Below are positions 26,850 through 39,008 of a stretch of 64,000 bases of DNA, one piece after another; positions within the stretch are counted from its first letter, which is position 1; each line of letters opens with the position of its first letter. Source of the DNA: Antedon mediterranea (Eukaryota; Echinodermata; Crinoidea; Comatulida; Antedonidae); the NCBI RefSeq assembly GCF_964355755.1, contig NC_092675.1:14461312-14525311 (forward strand), given 5' to 3'. The notes below the pieces were generated by a model. That model saw only the letters and a list, made by a program, of their open reading frames with translations, ran no database searches and was not told the DNA's origin. Both the position numbers and the translations under genes were made by a program.

Positions 26850-29800
26850 AGCGAGAGAGAGAGATAGATCAGCAAGAGAGAGATAGATCAGCGAGAGCGA
26901 TAGATCAGCTAGAGAGAGATAGATCAGCTAGAGAGAGATAGATAGATCATCGAGAGAGAGAGATAGATATAGATCAGCGAGAGAGAGAGAGAGATCAGCG
27001 AGAGAGATAGATCAGCGAGAGAGAGAGATAGATAGATCAGCGAGAGAGAGATAGATAGATCAGCGAGAGAGAGATAGATCAGCAAGAGAGATAGATCAGC
27101 GAGAGAGAAATAGATCAGCGAGAGAGAGTTAGATTAGCGAGAGAGAGATAGATAGATCAGCGAGAGAGAAATAGGTAGATCAGCGAGAGAGAGAGAGAGA
27201 TAGATAGATCAGCGAGAGAGAGATAGATAGATCAGCGAGAGAGATAGATAGATCAGCGAGAGAGAGATAGATCAGCGATAGAGAGATAGATCAGCGAGAG
27301 AGAGATAGATAGATCAGCGAGAGAGAGATAGATAGATCAGCGAGAGAGATAGATCAGCGAGAGAGAGATAGATCAGCGAGAGAGAGATAGATCAGCGAGA
27401 GAGAGATATATCAGCGAGAGCGAGAGAGATAGATCAGCGAGAGAGAGAGATAGATCAGCGAGAAAGAGATAGATCAGCGAGAGAGAGATAGATCAGCGAG
27501 AGATAGATAGATAGATCAGTGAGAGAGAGATAGATAGATCAGCGAGAGAGAGATAGATCAGCGAGAGAGGGATAGATCAGCGAGAGAGAGATAGATCAGC
27601 GAGAGAGATATAGATCAGTGAGAGAGAGATAGATCAGCGAGAGAGAGATAGATCAGCGAGGGAGAGATAGATCAACGAGAGAGAGATAGATCAGCGAGAG
27701 AAAGATAGATAGATCAGCGAGAGAGAGATATATCTCAGCGAGAGAGAGATAGATTAGCGAGAAAGAGATAAATCAGCGAGAGGGAGATAGATCAGCGAGA
27801 GCGAGAGAGATAGATCAGCGACAGAGAGATAGATCAGCGAGAGATAGATAGATAGATCAGCGAGAGAGAGATAGATAGATCAGCGAGAGAGAGATAGATC
27901 AGCGAGAGAGAGGTATATAAATCAGCGAGAGAGAGAGAGATAGATCAGCGAGAGAGATAGATCAGCGAGAGAGAGATAGATCAGCGAGGGAGAGATAGAT
28001 TAACGAGAGAGAGAGATAGATAGATCCGAGAGAGAGAGACAGATAGATCAGCGAGAGAGAGATAGATCAGCGAGAGAGAGACAGATAGGTCAGCGAGACA
28101 CAGATAGATCAGCGAGAGAGAGAGAGATAGATAGATCAGCGATAGAGAGATAAATAGATCAGCGAGAGAGAGATAGATCAGCGAGAGAGAGATAGATAGA
28201 TCAGCGAGAGAGAGATAGATCAGCGAGAGAGAGAGCTAGATAGTTCAGCGAGAGAGAGATAGATCACCGAGAGAGAGAGATAGATCAGCGAGAGAGAGAT
28301 AGATCAGCAAGAGAGAGATAGATCAGCGAGGGAGAGATAGATCAACGAGAGAGAGATAGATCAGCGAGATAGAGATAGATAGATCAGTGAGAGAGAGATA
28401 TATCAGCGAGAGAGAGATAGATCAGCGAGAGAGAGATAGATCAGCGAGAAGGAGATAGATCAGCGAGAGAGATAGATCAGTGAGAGAGAGAGTTATAGAT
28501 CAGCGAGAGAGATAGATCAGCGAGAGAAAGATAGATCAGCGAGAGAGATAGATCAGCGAGAGAGAGATAGATAGATAGATCAGCGAGAGAGAGATAGATA
28601 GATCAGCGAGAGAAAGATAGATCAGCGAGAGAGAGATATATAAATCAGCGAGAGAGAGAGATAGATCAGCGAGAGAGATAGATCAGCGAGAGAGAGATAG
28701 ATCAGCGAGGGAGAGATAGATTAACGAGAGAGAGAGATAGATAGATCCGAGAGAGAGAGATAGATAGATCAGCGAGAGAGAGAGATAGATCAGCGAGAGA
28801 GAGACAGATAGGTCAGCGAGAGACAGATAGATCAGCGAGAGAGAGAGATAGATAGATCAGCGAGAGAGAGATAAATAGATCAGCGAGAGAGAGATAGATC
28901 AGCGAGAGAGAGATAGATAGATCAGCGAGAGAGAGATAGATCAGCGAGAGAGAGATAGATAGATCAGCGAGAGAGAGATAGATCACCGAGAGAGAGATAG
29001 ATCAGCGAGAGAGAGATAGATCAGCAAGAGAGAGATAGATCAGCGAGGGAGAAATAGATCAACGAGAGAGAGATAGATCAGCGAGAGAGAGATAGATAGA
29101 TAATTGAGAGAGAGAGATATATCAGCGAGAGAGAGATAGATCAGCGAGAGAGAGATAGATCAGCGAGAAGGAGATAGATCAGCGAGAGAGATAGATCAGC
29201 GAGAGAGAGAGTGATAGATCAGCGAGAGAGATAGATCAGCGAGAGAAAGATAGATCAGCGAGAGAGATAGATCAGCGAGAGAGAGATAGATAGATCAGCG
29301 AGAGAGAGATAGATCAGCGAGAGAGAGCTAGATAGATCAGCGAGAGAGATAGATCAGCGAGAGAGAGAGATAGATCAGCGAGAGTGAGATAGATAGATCG
29401 GAGAGAGAGATAGATAGATCAGCGAGAGAGAGATAGATCAGCGAGAGAGAGATAGATAGATCAGCGAGAGAGAGATAAATAGATCAGCGTGAGAGAGATA
29501 GATCAGCGACAGAGAGATAGATAGATCAGCGAGAGAGAGAGATAGATAGATCAGAGAGAGAGATAGATCAGCGAGAGAGAGAGAGAGATAGATAGATAAG
29601 CGAGAGAGAGAGATAGATCAGCGAGAGAGAGATAGATAGATCAGCGAGAGAGAGAGATATATCAGCGAGAGAGATAGATCAGCGAGAAAGAGATAGATCA
29701 GCGAGAAGGAGATAGATCAGCGAGAGAGATAGATCAGCGAGAGAGAGAGTGATAGATCAGCGAGAGAGAGATAGATCAGCGAGAGAGAGATAGATAGATC

Positions 29801-32800
29801 AGCGAGAGAGAGATATATCAGCGAGAGAGAGATAGATCAGCGAGAGTGAGATAGATAGATCGGAGAGAGAGATAGATAGATCAGCGAGAGAGAGATAGAT
29901 CAGCGAGAGAGAGATAGATAGATCAGCGAGAGAGAGATAAATAGATCAGCGAGAGAGAGATAGATCAGCGAGAGAGAGATAGATAGATCAGTGAGAGAGA
30001 GAGAGATAGATAGATCAGAGAGAGAGATAGATCAGCGAGAGTGAGAGAGAGAGAGATAGATAGATCAGCGAGAGAGAGAGAGAGATAGATCAGCGATAGA
30101 GAGATAGATAGATCAGCGAGAGAGAGAGATATATAAGCGAGAGAGATAGATCAGCGAGAGAGAGATAGATCAGCGAGAAGGAGATAGATCAGCGAGAGAG
30201 ATAGATCAGTGGGAGAGAGAGAGTGATAGATCAGCGAGAGAGAGATAGATAGATCAGCGAGAGAGAAATATATCAGCGAGAGAGAGATAGATCAGCGAGA
30301 GAGAGATAGATCAGCGAGAGAGAGATAGATCAGCGAGAGAGAGAGTGATAGATCAGCGAGAGAGAGATAGATCAGCGAGAGAGAGATAGATCAGCGAGAA
30401 AGATAGATCAGCGAGAGAGAGATAGATAGATCAGCGAAAGAGAGATAGATCAGCAAGAGAGATTGATAGATCAGCGAGAGAGAGGTAGGTCAGTGAGAGA
30501 GAGATAGATAGATCAGCGAGAGAGAGATAGATAGATCGGAGAGAGAGAGATAGATAGATCAGCGAGAGAGAGATAGATCAGCGAGAGAGAGCTAGATAGA
30601 TCAGCGAGAGAGATAGATCAGCGAGAGAGAGAGATAGATCAGCGAGAGTGAGATAGATAGATCAGAGAGAGATAGATAGATCAGCGAGAGAGAGATATAT
30701 CAGCGAGAGAGATAGATCAGCGAGAAAGAGATAGATCAGCGAGAAGGAGATAGATCAGCGAGAGAGATAGATCAGCGAGAGAGAGAGTGATAGATCGGCG
30801 AGAGAGAGATAGATCAGCGAGAGAGAGATAGATAGAACAGCGAGAGAGAGATATATCAGCGAGAGAGAGATAGATCAGCGAGAGTGAGATAGATAGATCG
30901 GAGAGAGAGATAGATAGATCAGCGAGAGAGAGATAGATCAGCGAGAAAGAGATAGATAGATCAGCGAGAGAGAGATAAATAGATCAGCGAGAGAGAGATA
31001 GATAGATCAGCGAGAGAGAGAGATATAGATAGATCAGAGAGAGAGATAGATCAGCGAGAGAGAGAGAGAGATAGATAGATCAGCGAGAGAGAGAGAGATA
31101 GATCAGCGAGAGAGAGATAGATAGATCAGCGAGAGAGATATATATCAGCGAGAGAGATAGATCAGCGAGAGAGAGATAGATCAGCGAGAAGGAGATAGAT
31201 CAGCGAGAGAGATAGATCAGTGAGAGAGAGAGTGATAGATCAGCGAGAGAGAGATAGATAGATCAGCGAGAGAGAGATATATCAGCGAGAGAGAGATAGA
31301 TCAGCGAGAGGGAGATAGATCAGCGAGAGAGAGATAGATCAGCGAGAGAGAGATAGATCAGCGAGAGAGAGAGTGATAGATCAGCGAGAGAGAGATAGAT
31401 CAGCGAGAGAGAGATAGATCAGCGAGAAAGATAGATCAGCGAGAGAGAGATAGATAGATCAGCAAAAGAGAGATAGATCAGCAAGAGAGATTGATAGATC
31501 AGCGAGAGAGAGGTAGGTCAGTGAGCGAGAGATAGATAGATCAGCGAGAGAGAGATAGATAGATCGGAGAGAGAGAGATAGATAGATCAGCAAGAGAGAG
31601 ATTGATCAGCGAGAGAGAGACAGACGGGTCAGCGAGAGAGAGATAGATCAGCGAGAGAGAGATAGATAGATCAGCGATAGAGAGATAAATAGATCAGCGA
31701 GAGAGAGATAGATCAGCGAGAGAGAGATAGATCAGCGAGAGAGAGATAGATCAGTGAGAGAGAGATAGATAGATCAGCGAGAGAGAGATAGACCAGCGAG
31801 AGAGAGATAGATCAGCGAGAGAGAGATAGATCAGCGAGAGAGAGATAGATCAGCGAGGGAGAGATAGATCAACGAGAGAGAGATAGATCAGCGAGAGAGA
31901 GATAGATAGATCATCGAGAGAGAGATATATCAGCGAGAGAGAGATAGATCAGCAAGAGAGAGATAGATCAGCGAGAGGGAGATAGATCAGCGAGAGAGAT
32001 AGATCAGCGAGAGAGAGAGAGTGATAGATCGGAGAGAAAGAGATAGATCAGCGAGAGAGAGAGATAGATCAGCGAGAGAGATAGTTCAGCGAGAAAGAGA
32101 TAGATAGATCAGCGAGAGAGAGATAGATAGATCAGCGAGAGAGAGATAGATCAGCGAGAGAGAGATAGATAGATCAGCGAGAGAGAGATTGATAGATCGG
32201 AGAGAAAGAGATAGATAGATCAGCGAGAGAGAGATAGATAGATCAGCGAGAGAGAGATAAATAGATCAGTGAGAGAGATAGATAAGCGAGAGAGAGATAG
32301 ATAGATCAGCGAGAGAGAGATAGATAGATCAGCGAGAGAGAGATAGACCAGCGAGAGAGAGATAGATCAGCGAGAGAGAGATAGATCAGCGAGAGAGAGA
32401 TAGATCAGCGAGGGAGAGATAGATCAACGAGAGAGAGATAGATCAGCGAGAGAGAGATAGATAGATCATCGAGAGAGAGATATATCAGCGAGAGAGAGAT
32501 AGATCAGCAAGAGAGAGATAGATCAGCGAGAGGGAGATAGATCAGCGAGAGAGATAGATCAGCGAGAGAGAGAGAGTGATAGATCGGAGAGAAAGAGATA
32601 GATCAGCGAGAGAGAGAGATAGATCAGCGAGAGAGATAGTTCAGCGAGAAAGAGATAGATAGATCAGCGAGAGAGAGATAGATAGATCAGCGAGAGAGAG
32701 ATAGATCAGCGAGAGAGAGATAGATAGATCAGCGAGAGAGAGATTGATAGATCGGAGAGAGAGAGATAGATAGATCAGCGAGAGAGAGATAGATAGATCA

Positions 32801-35800
32801 GCGAGAGAGAGATAAATAGATCAGTGAGAGAGATAGATAAGCGAGAGAGAGATAGATAGATCAGCGAGAGAGAGATAGATCAGCGAGAGAGAGATAGATA
32901 GATCAGCGAGAGAGAGATAGATCAGCGAGAGAGAGAGATAGATAGATCAGCGAGAGAGAGATAGATAGATCGGAGAGAGAGAGATAGATAGATCAGTGAG
33001 AGAGATAGATCAGCGAGAGAGAGATAGATAGATCAGCGAGAGAGAGATAAATAGATCAGCGAGAGAGAGATAGATAGATCAGCGAGAGAGATATATATCA
33101 GCGAGAGAGATAGATCAGCGAGAGAGAGATAGATCAGCGAGAAGGAGATAGATCAGCGAGAGAGATAGATCAGCGAGAGAGAGATAGATAGATCAGCGAG
33201 AGAGATATATATCAGCGAGAGAGATAGATCAGCGAGAGAGAGATAGATCAGCGAGAAGGAGATAGATCAGCGAGAGAGATAGATCAGTGAGAGAGAGAGT
33301 GATAGATCAGCGAGAGAGAGATAGATAGATCAGCGAGAGAGAGATATATCAGCGAGAGAGAGATAGATCAGCGAGAGGGAGATAGATCAGCGAGAGAGAG
33401 ATAGATCAGCGAGAGAGAGATAGATCAGCGAGAGAGAGAGTGATAGATCAGCGAGAGAGAGATAGATCAGCGAGAGAGAGATAGATCAGCGAGAAAGATA
33501 GATCAGCGAGAGAGAGATAGATAGATCAGCAAAAGAGAGATAGATCAGCAAGAGAGATTGATAGATCAGCGAGAGAGAGGTAGGTCAGTGAGCGAGAGAT
33601 AGATAGATCAGCGAGAGAGAGATAGATAGATCGGAGAGAGAGAGATAGATAGATCAGCGAGAGAGAGATTGATCAGCGAGAGAGAGACAGACGGGTCAGC
33701 GAGAGAGAGATAGATCAGCGAGAGAGAGATAGATAGATCAGCGAGAGAGAGATAAATAGATCAGCGAGAGAGAGATAGATCAGCGAGAGAGAGATAGATC
33801 AGCGAGAGAGAGATAGATCAGTGAGAGAGAGATAGATAGATCAGCGAGAGAGAGATAGACCAGCGAGAGAGAGATAGATCAGCGAGAGAGAGATAGATCA
33901 GCGAGAGAGAGATAGATCAGCGAGGGAGAGATAGATCAACGAGAGAGAGATAGATCAGCGAGAGAGAGATAGATAGATCATCGAGAGAGAGATATATCAG
34001 CGAGAGAGAGATAGATCAGCAAGAGAGAGATAGATCAGCGAGAGGGAGATAGATCAGCGAGAGAGATAGATCAGCGAGAGAGAGAGAGTGATAGATCGGA
34101 GAGAAAGAGATAGATCAGCGAGAGAGAGAGATAGATCAGCGAGAGAGATAGTTCAGCGAGAAAGAGATAGATAGATCAGCGAGAGAGAGATAGATAGATC
34201 AGCGAGAGAGAGATAGATCAGCGAGAGAGAGATAGATAGATCAGCGAGAGAGAGATTGATAGATCGGAGAGAGAGAGATAGATAGATCAGCGAGAGAGAG
34301 ATAGATAGATCAGCGAGAGAGAGATAAATAGATCAGTGAGAGAGATAGATAAGCGAGAGAGAGATAGATAGATCAGCGAGAGAGAGATAGATAGATCAGC
34401 GAGAGAGAGATAGACCAGCGAGAGAGAGATAGATCAGCGAGAGAGAGATAGATCAGCGAGAGAGAGATAGATCAGCGAGGGAGAGATAGATCAACGAGAG
34501 AGAGATAGATCAGCGAGAGAGAGATAGATAGATCATCGAGAGAGAGATATATCAGCGAGAGAGAGATAGATCAGCAAGAGAGAGATAGATCAGCGAGAGG
34601 GAGATAGATCAGCGAGAGAGATAGATCAGCGAGAGAGAGAGAGTGATAGATCGGAGAGAAAGAGATAGATCAGCGAGAGAGAGAGATAGATCAGCGAGAG
34701 AGATAGTTCAGCGAGAAAGAGATAGATAGATCAGCGAGAGAGAGATAGATAGATCAGCGAGAGAGAGATAGATCAGCGAGAGAGAGATAGATAGATCAGC
34801 GAGAGAGAGATTGATAGATCGGAGAGAGAGAGATAGATAGATCAGCGAGAGAGAGATAGATAGATCAGCGAGAGAGAGATAAATAGATCAGTGAGAGAGA
34901 TAGATAAGCGAGAGAGAGATAGATAGATCAGCGAGAGAGAGATAGATCAGCGAGAGAGAGATAGATAGATCAGCGAGAGAGAGATAGATCAGCGAGAGAG
35001 AGAGATAGATAGATCAGCGAGAGAGAGATAGATAGATCGGAGAGAGAGAGATAGATAGATCAGTGAGAGAGATAGATCAGCGAGAGAGAGATAGATAGAT
35101 CAGCGAGAGAGAGATAAATAGATCAGCGAGAGAGATAGATAAGCGAGAGAGAGATAGATAGATCAGCGAGAGAGAGAGATAGATCAGCGAGAGAGAGATA
35201 GATAGATCAGCGAGAGAGAGATAGATAAGCAAGAGAGATAGATAGATAGATCAGAGAAAGAGAGAGAGAGATCAGCGAGAGAGAGATAGATCAGCGAGAG
35301 AGAGATAGATCAGCGAGAGAGAGATAGATAGATCAGCGAGAGAGAGATAGATCAGCGAGAGAGAGATAGATCAGCGAGAGAGATAGATCAGCGAGAGAGA
35401 GATAGATCAGCGAGAGAGAGATATATAGATCAGCAAGAGAGAGATAGATCAGCGAGAGAGATATAGTTCAGCGAGAGAGAGATAGATCAGCGAGAGAGAG
35501 AGATAGATCAGCGAGGGAGAGATAGATCAGCGAGAGAGAGAGATAGATCAGCGAGAGGGAGATAGATCAGCGAGAGAGAGATAGATCAGCGAGAAAGAGA
35601 GTGATAGATCAGCGAGAGAGAGAGATAGATCAGCGAGAGAGAGAGATAGATCAGCGAGAGAGATAGATCAGAAAGAGAGAGATAGATAGATAACCGAGAG
35701 AGAGATAGATCAGCGAGAGAGATTAATAGATCAGCGAGAGAGAGATAGGTCAGTGAGAGAGAGATAGATAGATCAGCGAGAGAGAGATAGATAGATCGGA

Positions 35801-36268
35801 GAGAGAGAGAGATAGATAGATCAGCGAGAGAGAGATTGATCAGCGAGAGAAAGACAGGTCAGCGAGAGAGAGATAGATCAGCGAGAGAGAGATAGATAGA
35901 TCAGCGAGAGAGAGTTAAATAGATCAGCGAGAGAAAGATAGATCAGTGAGAAAGAGATAGATCAGCGAGAGAGAGATAGATCAGTGAGAGAGAGATAGAT
36001 AGATCAGCGAGAGAGAGATAGATCAGCGAGAGAGAGAGATAGATCAGCGAGAGAGAGATAGATCAGCGAGAGATAGATCAGCGAGAGAGAGATAGATTAG
36101 CGAGAGAGATATAGATCAGCGAGAGATAGATAGATAGATCAGCGACAGAGAGATAGATCAGCGAGAGAGAGATAGATAGATCAGCGAGAGAGAGATAGAT
36201 AGATCAGCGAGAGAGAAATAGATCAGCGAGAGAGAGAGAGTGAGATAGATCAAAGAGAGAGAGATAGA
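24287..36268 (+). repeat. large satellite block A, copy 2 (expanded)
   Basis: Same landmark order as 1-9740, but longer because of internal tandem duplications near its right end. The marker ATCGGAGAGAAAGAG, present once in copy 1 (8124), occurs here at 32028, 32583, 34095 and 34650. The TA-rich landmark lies near 25271. Copies 1 and 2 are separated by about 14.5 kb of related but differently organised GA satellite. Confidence 0.8.
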
Positions 36269-36536
36269 TCAGCAAGAGAGGGATAGATAGATCAGCGAGA
36301 GAGAGATAGATCAGCGAGAGAGAGATAGATAGATCAGCGAGAGAGCGATAGATCAGCGAGAGAGAGATAGATCAACGAGAGAGATAGATCAGCGAGAGAG
36401 AGATAGATCAGGGAGAGAGAGATATATAGATCAGCGAGAGAGAGATAGATCAGCGAGAGAGAGCTAGATAGATCAGCGAGAGAGAGATAGATCAGCGAGA
36501 GAGATAGATAGATCAGCGAGAGAGAGAGAGTGATAG
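34095..36536 (+). repeat. 2.44 kb higher-order repeat, copy 1
   Basis: The marker ATCGGAGAGAAAGAG at 34095 and 34650 recurs at 36537 and 37092, both shifts exactly 2442 bp. The AAGCAAGAGAGATAGATAG landmark recurs at about 35225 and 37668, the same shift. This points to a recent tandem duplication. Confidence 0.85.
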
Positions 36537-39008
36537 ATCGGAGAGAAAGAGATAGATCAGCGAGAGAGAGAGATAGATCAGCGAGAGAGATAGTTCAGCG
36601 AGAAAGAGATAGATAGATCAGCGAGAGAGAGATAGATAGATCAGCGAGAGAGAGATAGATCAGCGAGAGAGAGATAGATAGATCAGCGAGAGAGAGATTG
36701 ATAGATCGGAGAGAGAGAGATAGATAGATCAGCGAGAGAGAGATAGATAGATCAGCGAGAGAGAGATAAATAGATCAGTGAGAGAGATAGATAAGCGAGA
36801 GAGAGATAGATAGATCAGCGAGAGAGAGATAGATAGATCAGCGAGAGAGAGATAGACCAGCGAGAGAGAGATAGATCAGCGAGAGAGAGATAGATCAGCG
36901 AGAGAGAGATAGATCAGCGAGGGAGAGATAGATCAACGAGAGAGAGATAGATCAGCGAGAGAGAGATAGATAGATCATCGAGAGAGAGATATATCAGCGA
37001 GAGAGAGATAGATCAGCAAGAGAGAGATAGATCAGCGAGAGGGAGATAGATCAGCGAGAGAGATAGATCAGCGAGAGAGAGAGAGTGATAGATCGGAGAG
37101 AAAGAGATAGATCAGCGAGAGAGAGAGATAGATCAGCGAGAGAGATAGTTCAGCGAGAAAGAGATAGATAGATCAGCGAGAGAGAGATAGATAGATCAGC
37201 GAGAGAGAGATAGATCAGCGAGAGAGAGATAGATAGATCAGCGAGAGAGAGATTGATAGATCGGAGAGAGAGAGATAGATAGATCAGCGAGAGAGAGATA
37301 GATAGATCAGCGAGAGAGAGATAAATAGATCAGTGAGAGAGATAGATAAGCGAGAGAGAGATAGATAGATCAGCGAGAGAGAGATAGATCAGCGAGAGAG
37401 AGATAGATAGATCAGCGAGAGAGAGATAGATCAGCGAGAGAGAGAGATAGATAGATCAGCGAGAGAGAGATAGATAGATCGGAGAGAGAGAGATAGATAG
37501 ATCAGTGAGAGAGATAGATCAGCGAGAGAGAGATAGATAGATCAGCGAGAGAGAGATAAATAGATCAGCGAGAGAGATAGATAAGCGAGAGAGAGATAGA
37601 TAGATCAGCGAGAGAGAGAGATAGATCAGCGAGAGAGAGATAGATAGATCAGCGAGAGAGAGATAGATAAGCAAGAGAGATAGATAGATAGATCAGAGAA
37701 AGAGAGAGAGAGATCAGCGAGAGAGAGATAGATCAGCGAGAGAGAGATAGATCAGCGAGAGAGAGATAGATAGATCAGCGAGAGAGAGATAGATCAGCGA
37801 GAGAGAGATAGATCAGCGAGAGAGATAGATCAGCGAGAGAGAGATAGATCAGCGAGAGAGAGATATATAGATCAGCAAGAGAGAGATAGATCAGCGAGAG
37901 AGATATAGTTCAGCGAGAGAGAGATAGATCAGCGAGAGAGAGAGATAGATCAGCGAGGGAGAGATAGATCAGCGAGAGAGAGAGATAGATCAGCGAGAGG
38001 GAGATAGATCAGCGAGAGAGAGATAGATCAGCGAGAAAGAGAGTGATAGATCAGCGAGAGAGAGAGATAGATCAGCGAGAGAGAGAGATAGATCAGCGAG
38101 AGAGATAGATCAGAAAGAGAGAGATAGATAGATAACCGAGAGAGAGATAGATCAGCGAGAGAGATTAATAGATCAGCGAGAGAGAGATAGGTCAGTGAGA
38201 GAGAGATAGATAGATCAGCGAGAGAGAGATAGATAGATCGGAGAGAGAGAGAGATAGATAGATCAGCGAGAGAGAGATTGATCAGCGAGAGAAAGACAGG
38301 TCAGCGAGAGAGAGATAGATCAGCGAGAGAGAGATAGATAGATCAGCGAGAGAGAGTTAAATAGATCAGCGAGAGAAAGATAGATCAGTGAGAAAGAGAT
38401 AGATCAGCGAGAGAGAGATAGATCAGTGAGAGAGAGATAGATAGATCAGCGAGAGAGAGATAGATCAGCGAGAGAGAGAGATAGATCAGCGAGAGAGAGA
38501 TAGATCAGCGAGAGATAGATCAGCGAGAGAGAGATAGATTAGCGAGAGAGATATAGATCAGCGAGAGATAGATAGATAGATCAGCGACAGAGAGATAGAT
38601 CAGCGAGAGAGAGATAGATAGATCAGCGAGAGAGAGATAGATAGATCAGCGAGAGAGAAATAGATCAGCGAGAGAGAGAGAGTGAGATAGATCAAAGAGA
38701 GAGAGATAGATCAGCAAGAGAGGGATAGATAGATCAGCGAGAGAGAGATAGATCAGCGAGAGAGAGATAGATAGATCAGCGAGAGAGCGATAGATCAGCG
38801 AGAGAGAGATAGATCAACGAGAGAGATAGATCAGCGAGAGAGAGATAGATCAGGGAGAGAGAGATATATAGATCAGCGAGAGAGAGATAGATCAGCGAGA
38901 GAGAGCTAGATAGATCAGCGAGAGAGAGATAGATCAGCGAGAGAGATAGATAGATCAGCGAGAGAGAGATAGATAGATCAGCGAGAGAGATAGATAGATC
39001 AGCGAGAT
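36537..39008 (+). repeat. 2.44 kb higher-order repeat, copy 2, at the array edge
   Basis: Second copy of the 2442 bp unit. It reaches the end of the GA array, so the switch to the AT-rich satellite falls close to the point where a third copy would have begun. Confidence 0.8.

Larger units (their letters stand above)
1..39008. repeat. GA-rich satellite array, GATAGATCAGCGAGAGAGA-type units
   Basis: The whole stretch is a tandem array of short units that combine GATA or GATAGATA, the core GATCAGCG and a variable (GA)n run. Units are roughly 16-28 bp and differ in GA-run length and in point variants (CAACG, CAGTG, CAGCAAG, CGGGGAG, CTAGATAG). The plus strand is almost pure purine outside the TC/TCAGC core. 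No gene, RNA gene or unique insertion was found in it. Minus-strand open frames here translate to repeated SLSLIYLSLADLS and are by-products of the repeat. The array begins before the window and ends abruptly at the AT-rich satellite. Confidence 0.98.

Noticed and set aside
1-39008. Telomeric repeat
   Set aside because: No TTAGGG or related G-rich telomere unit; the core is GATCAGCG with GA and GATA runs.
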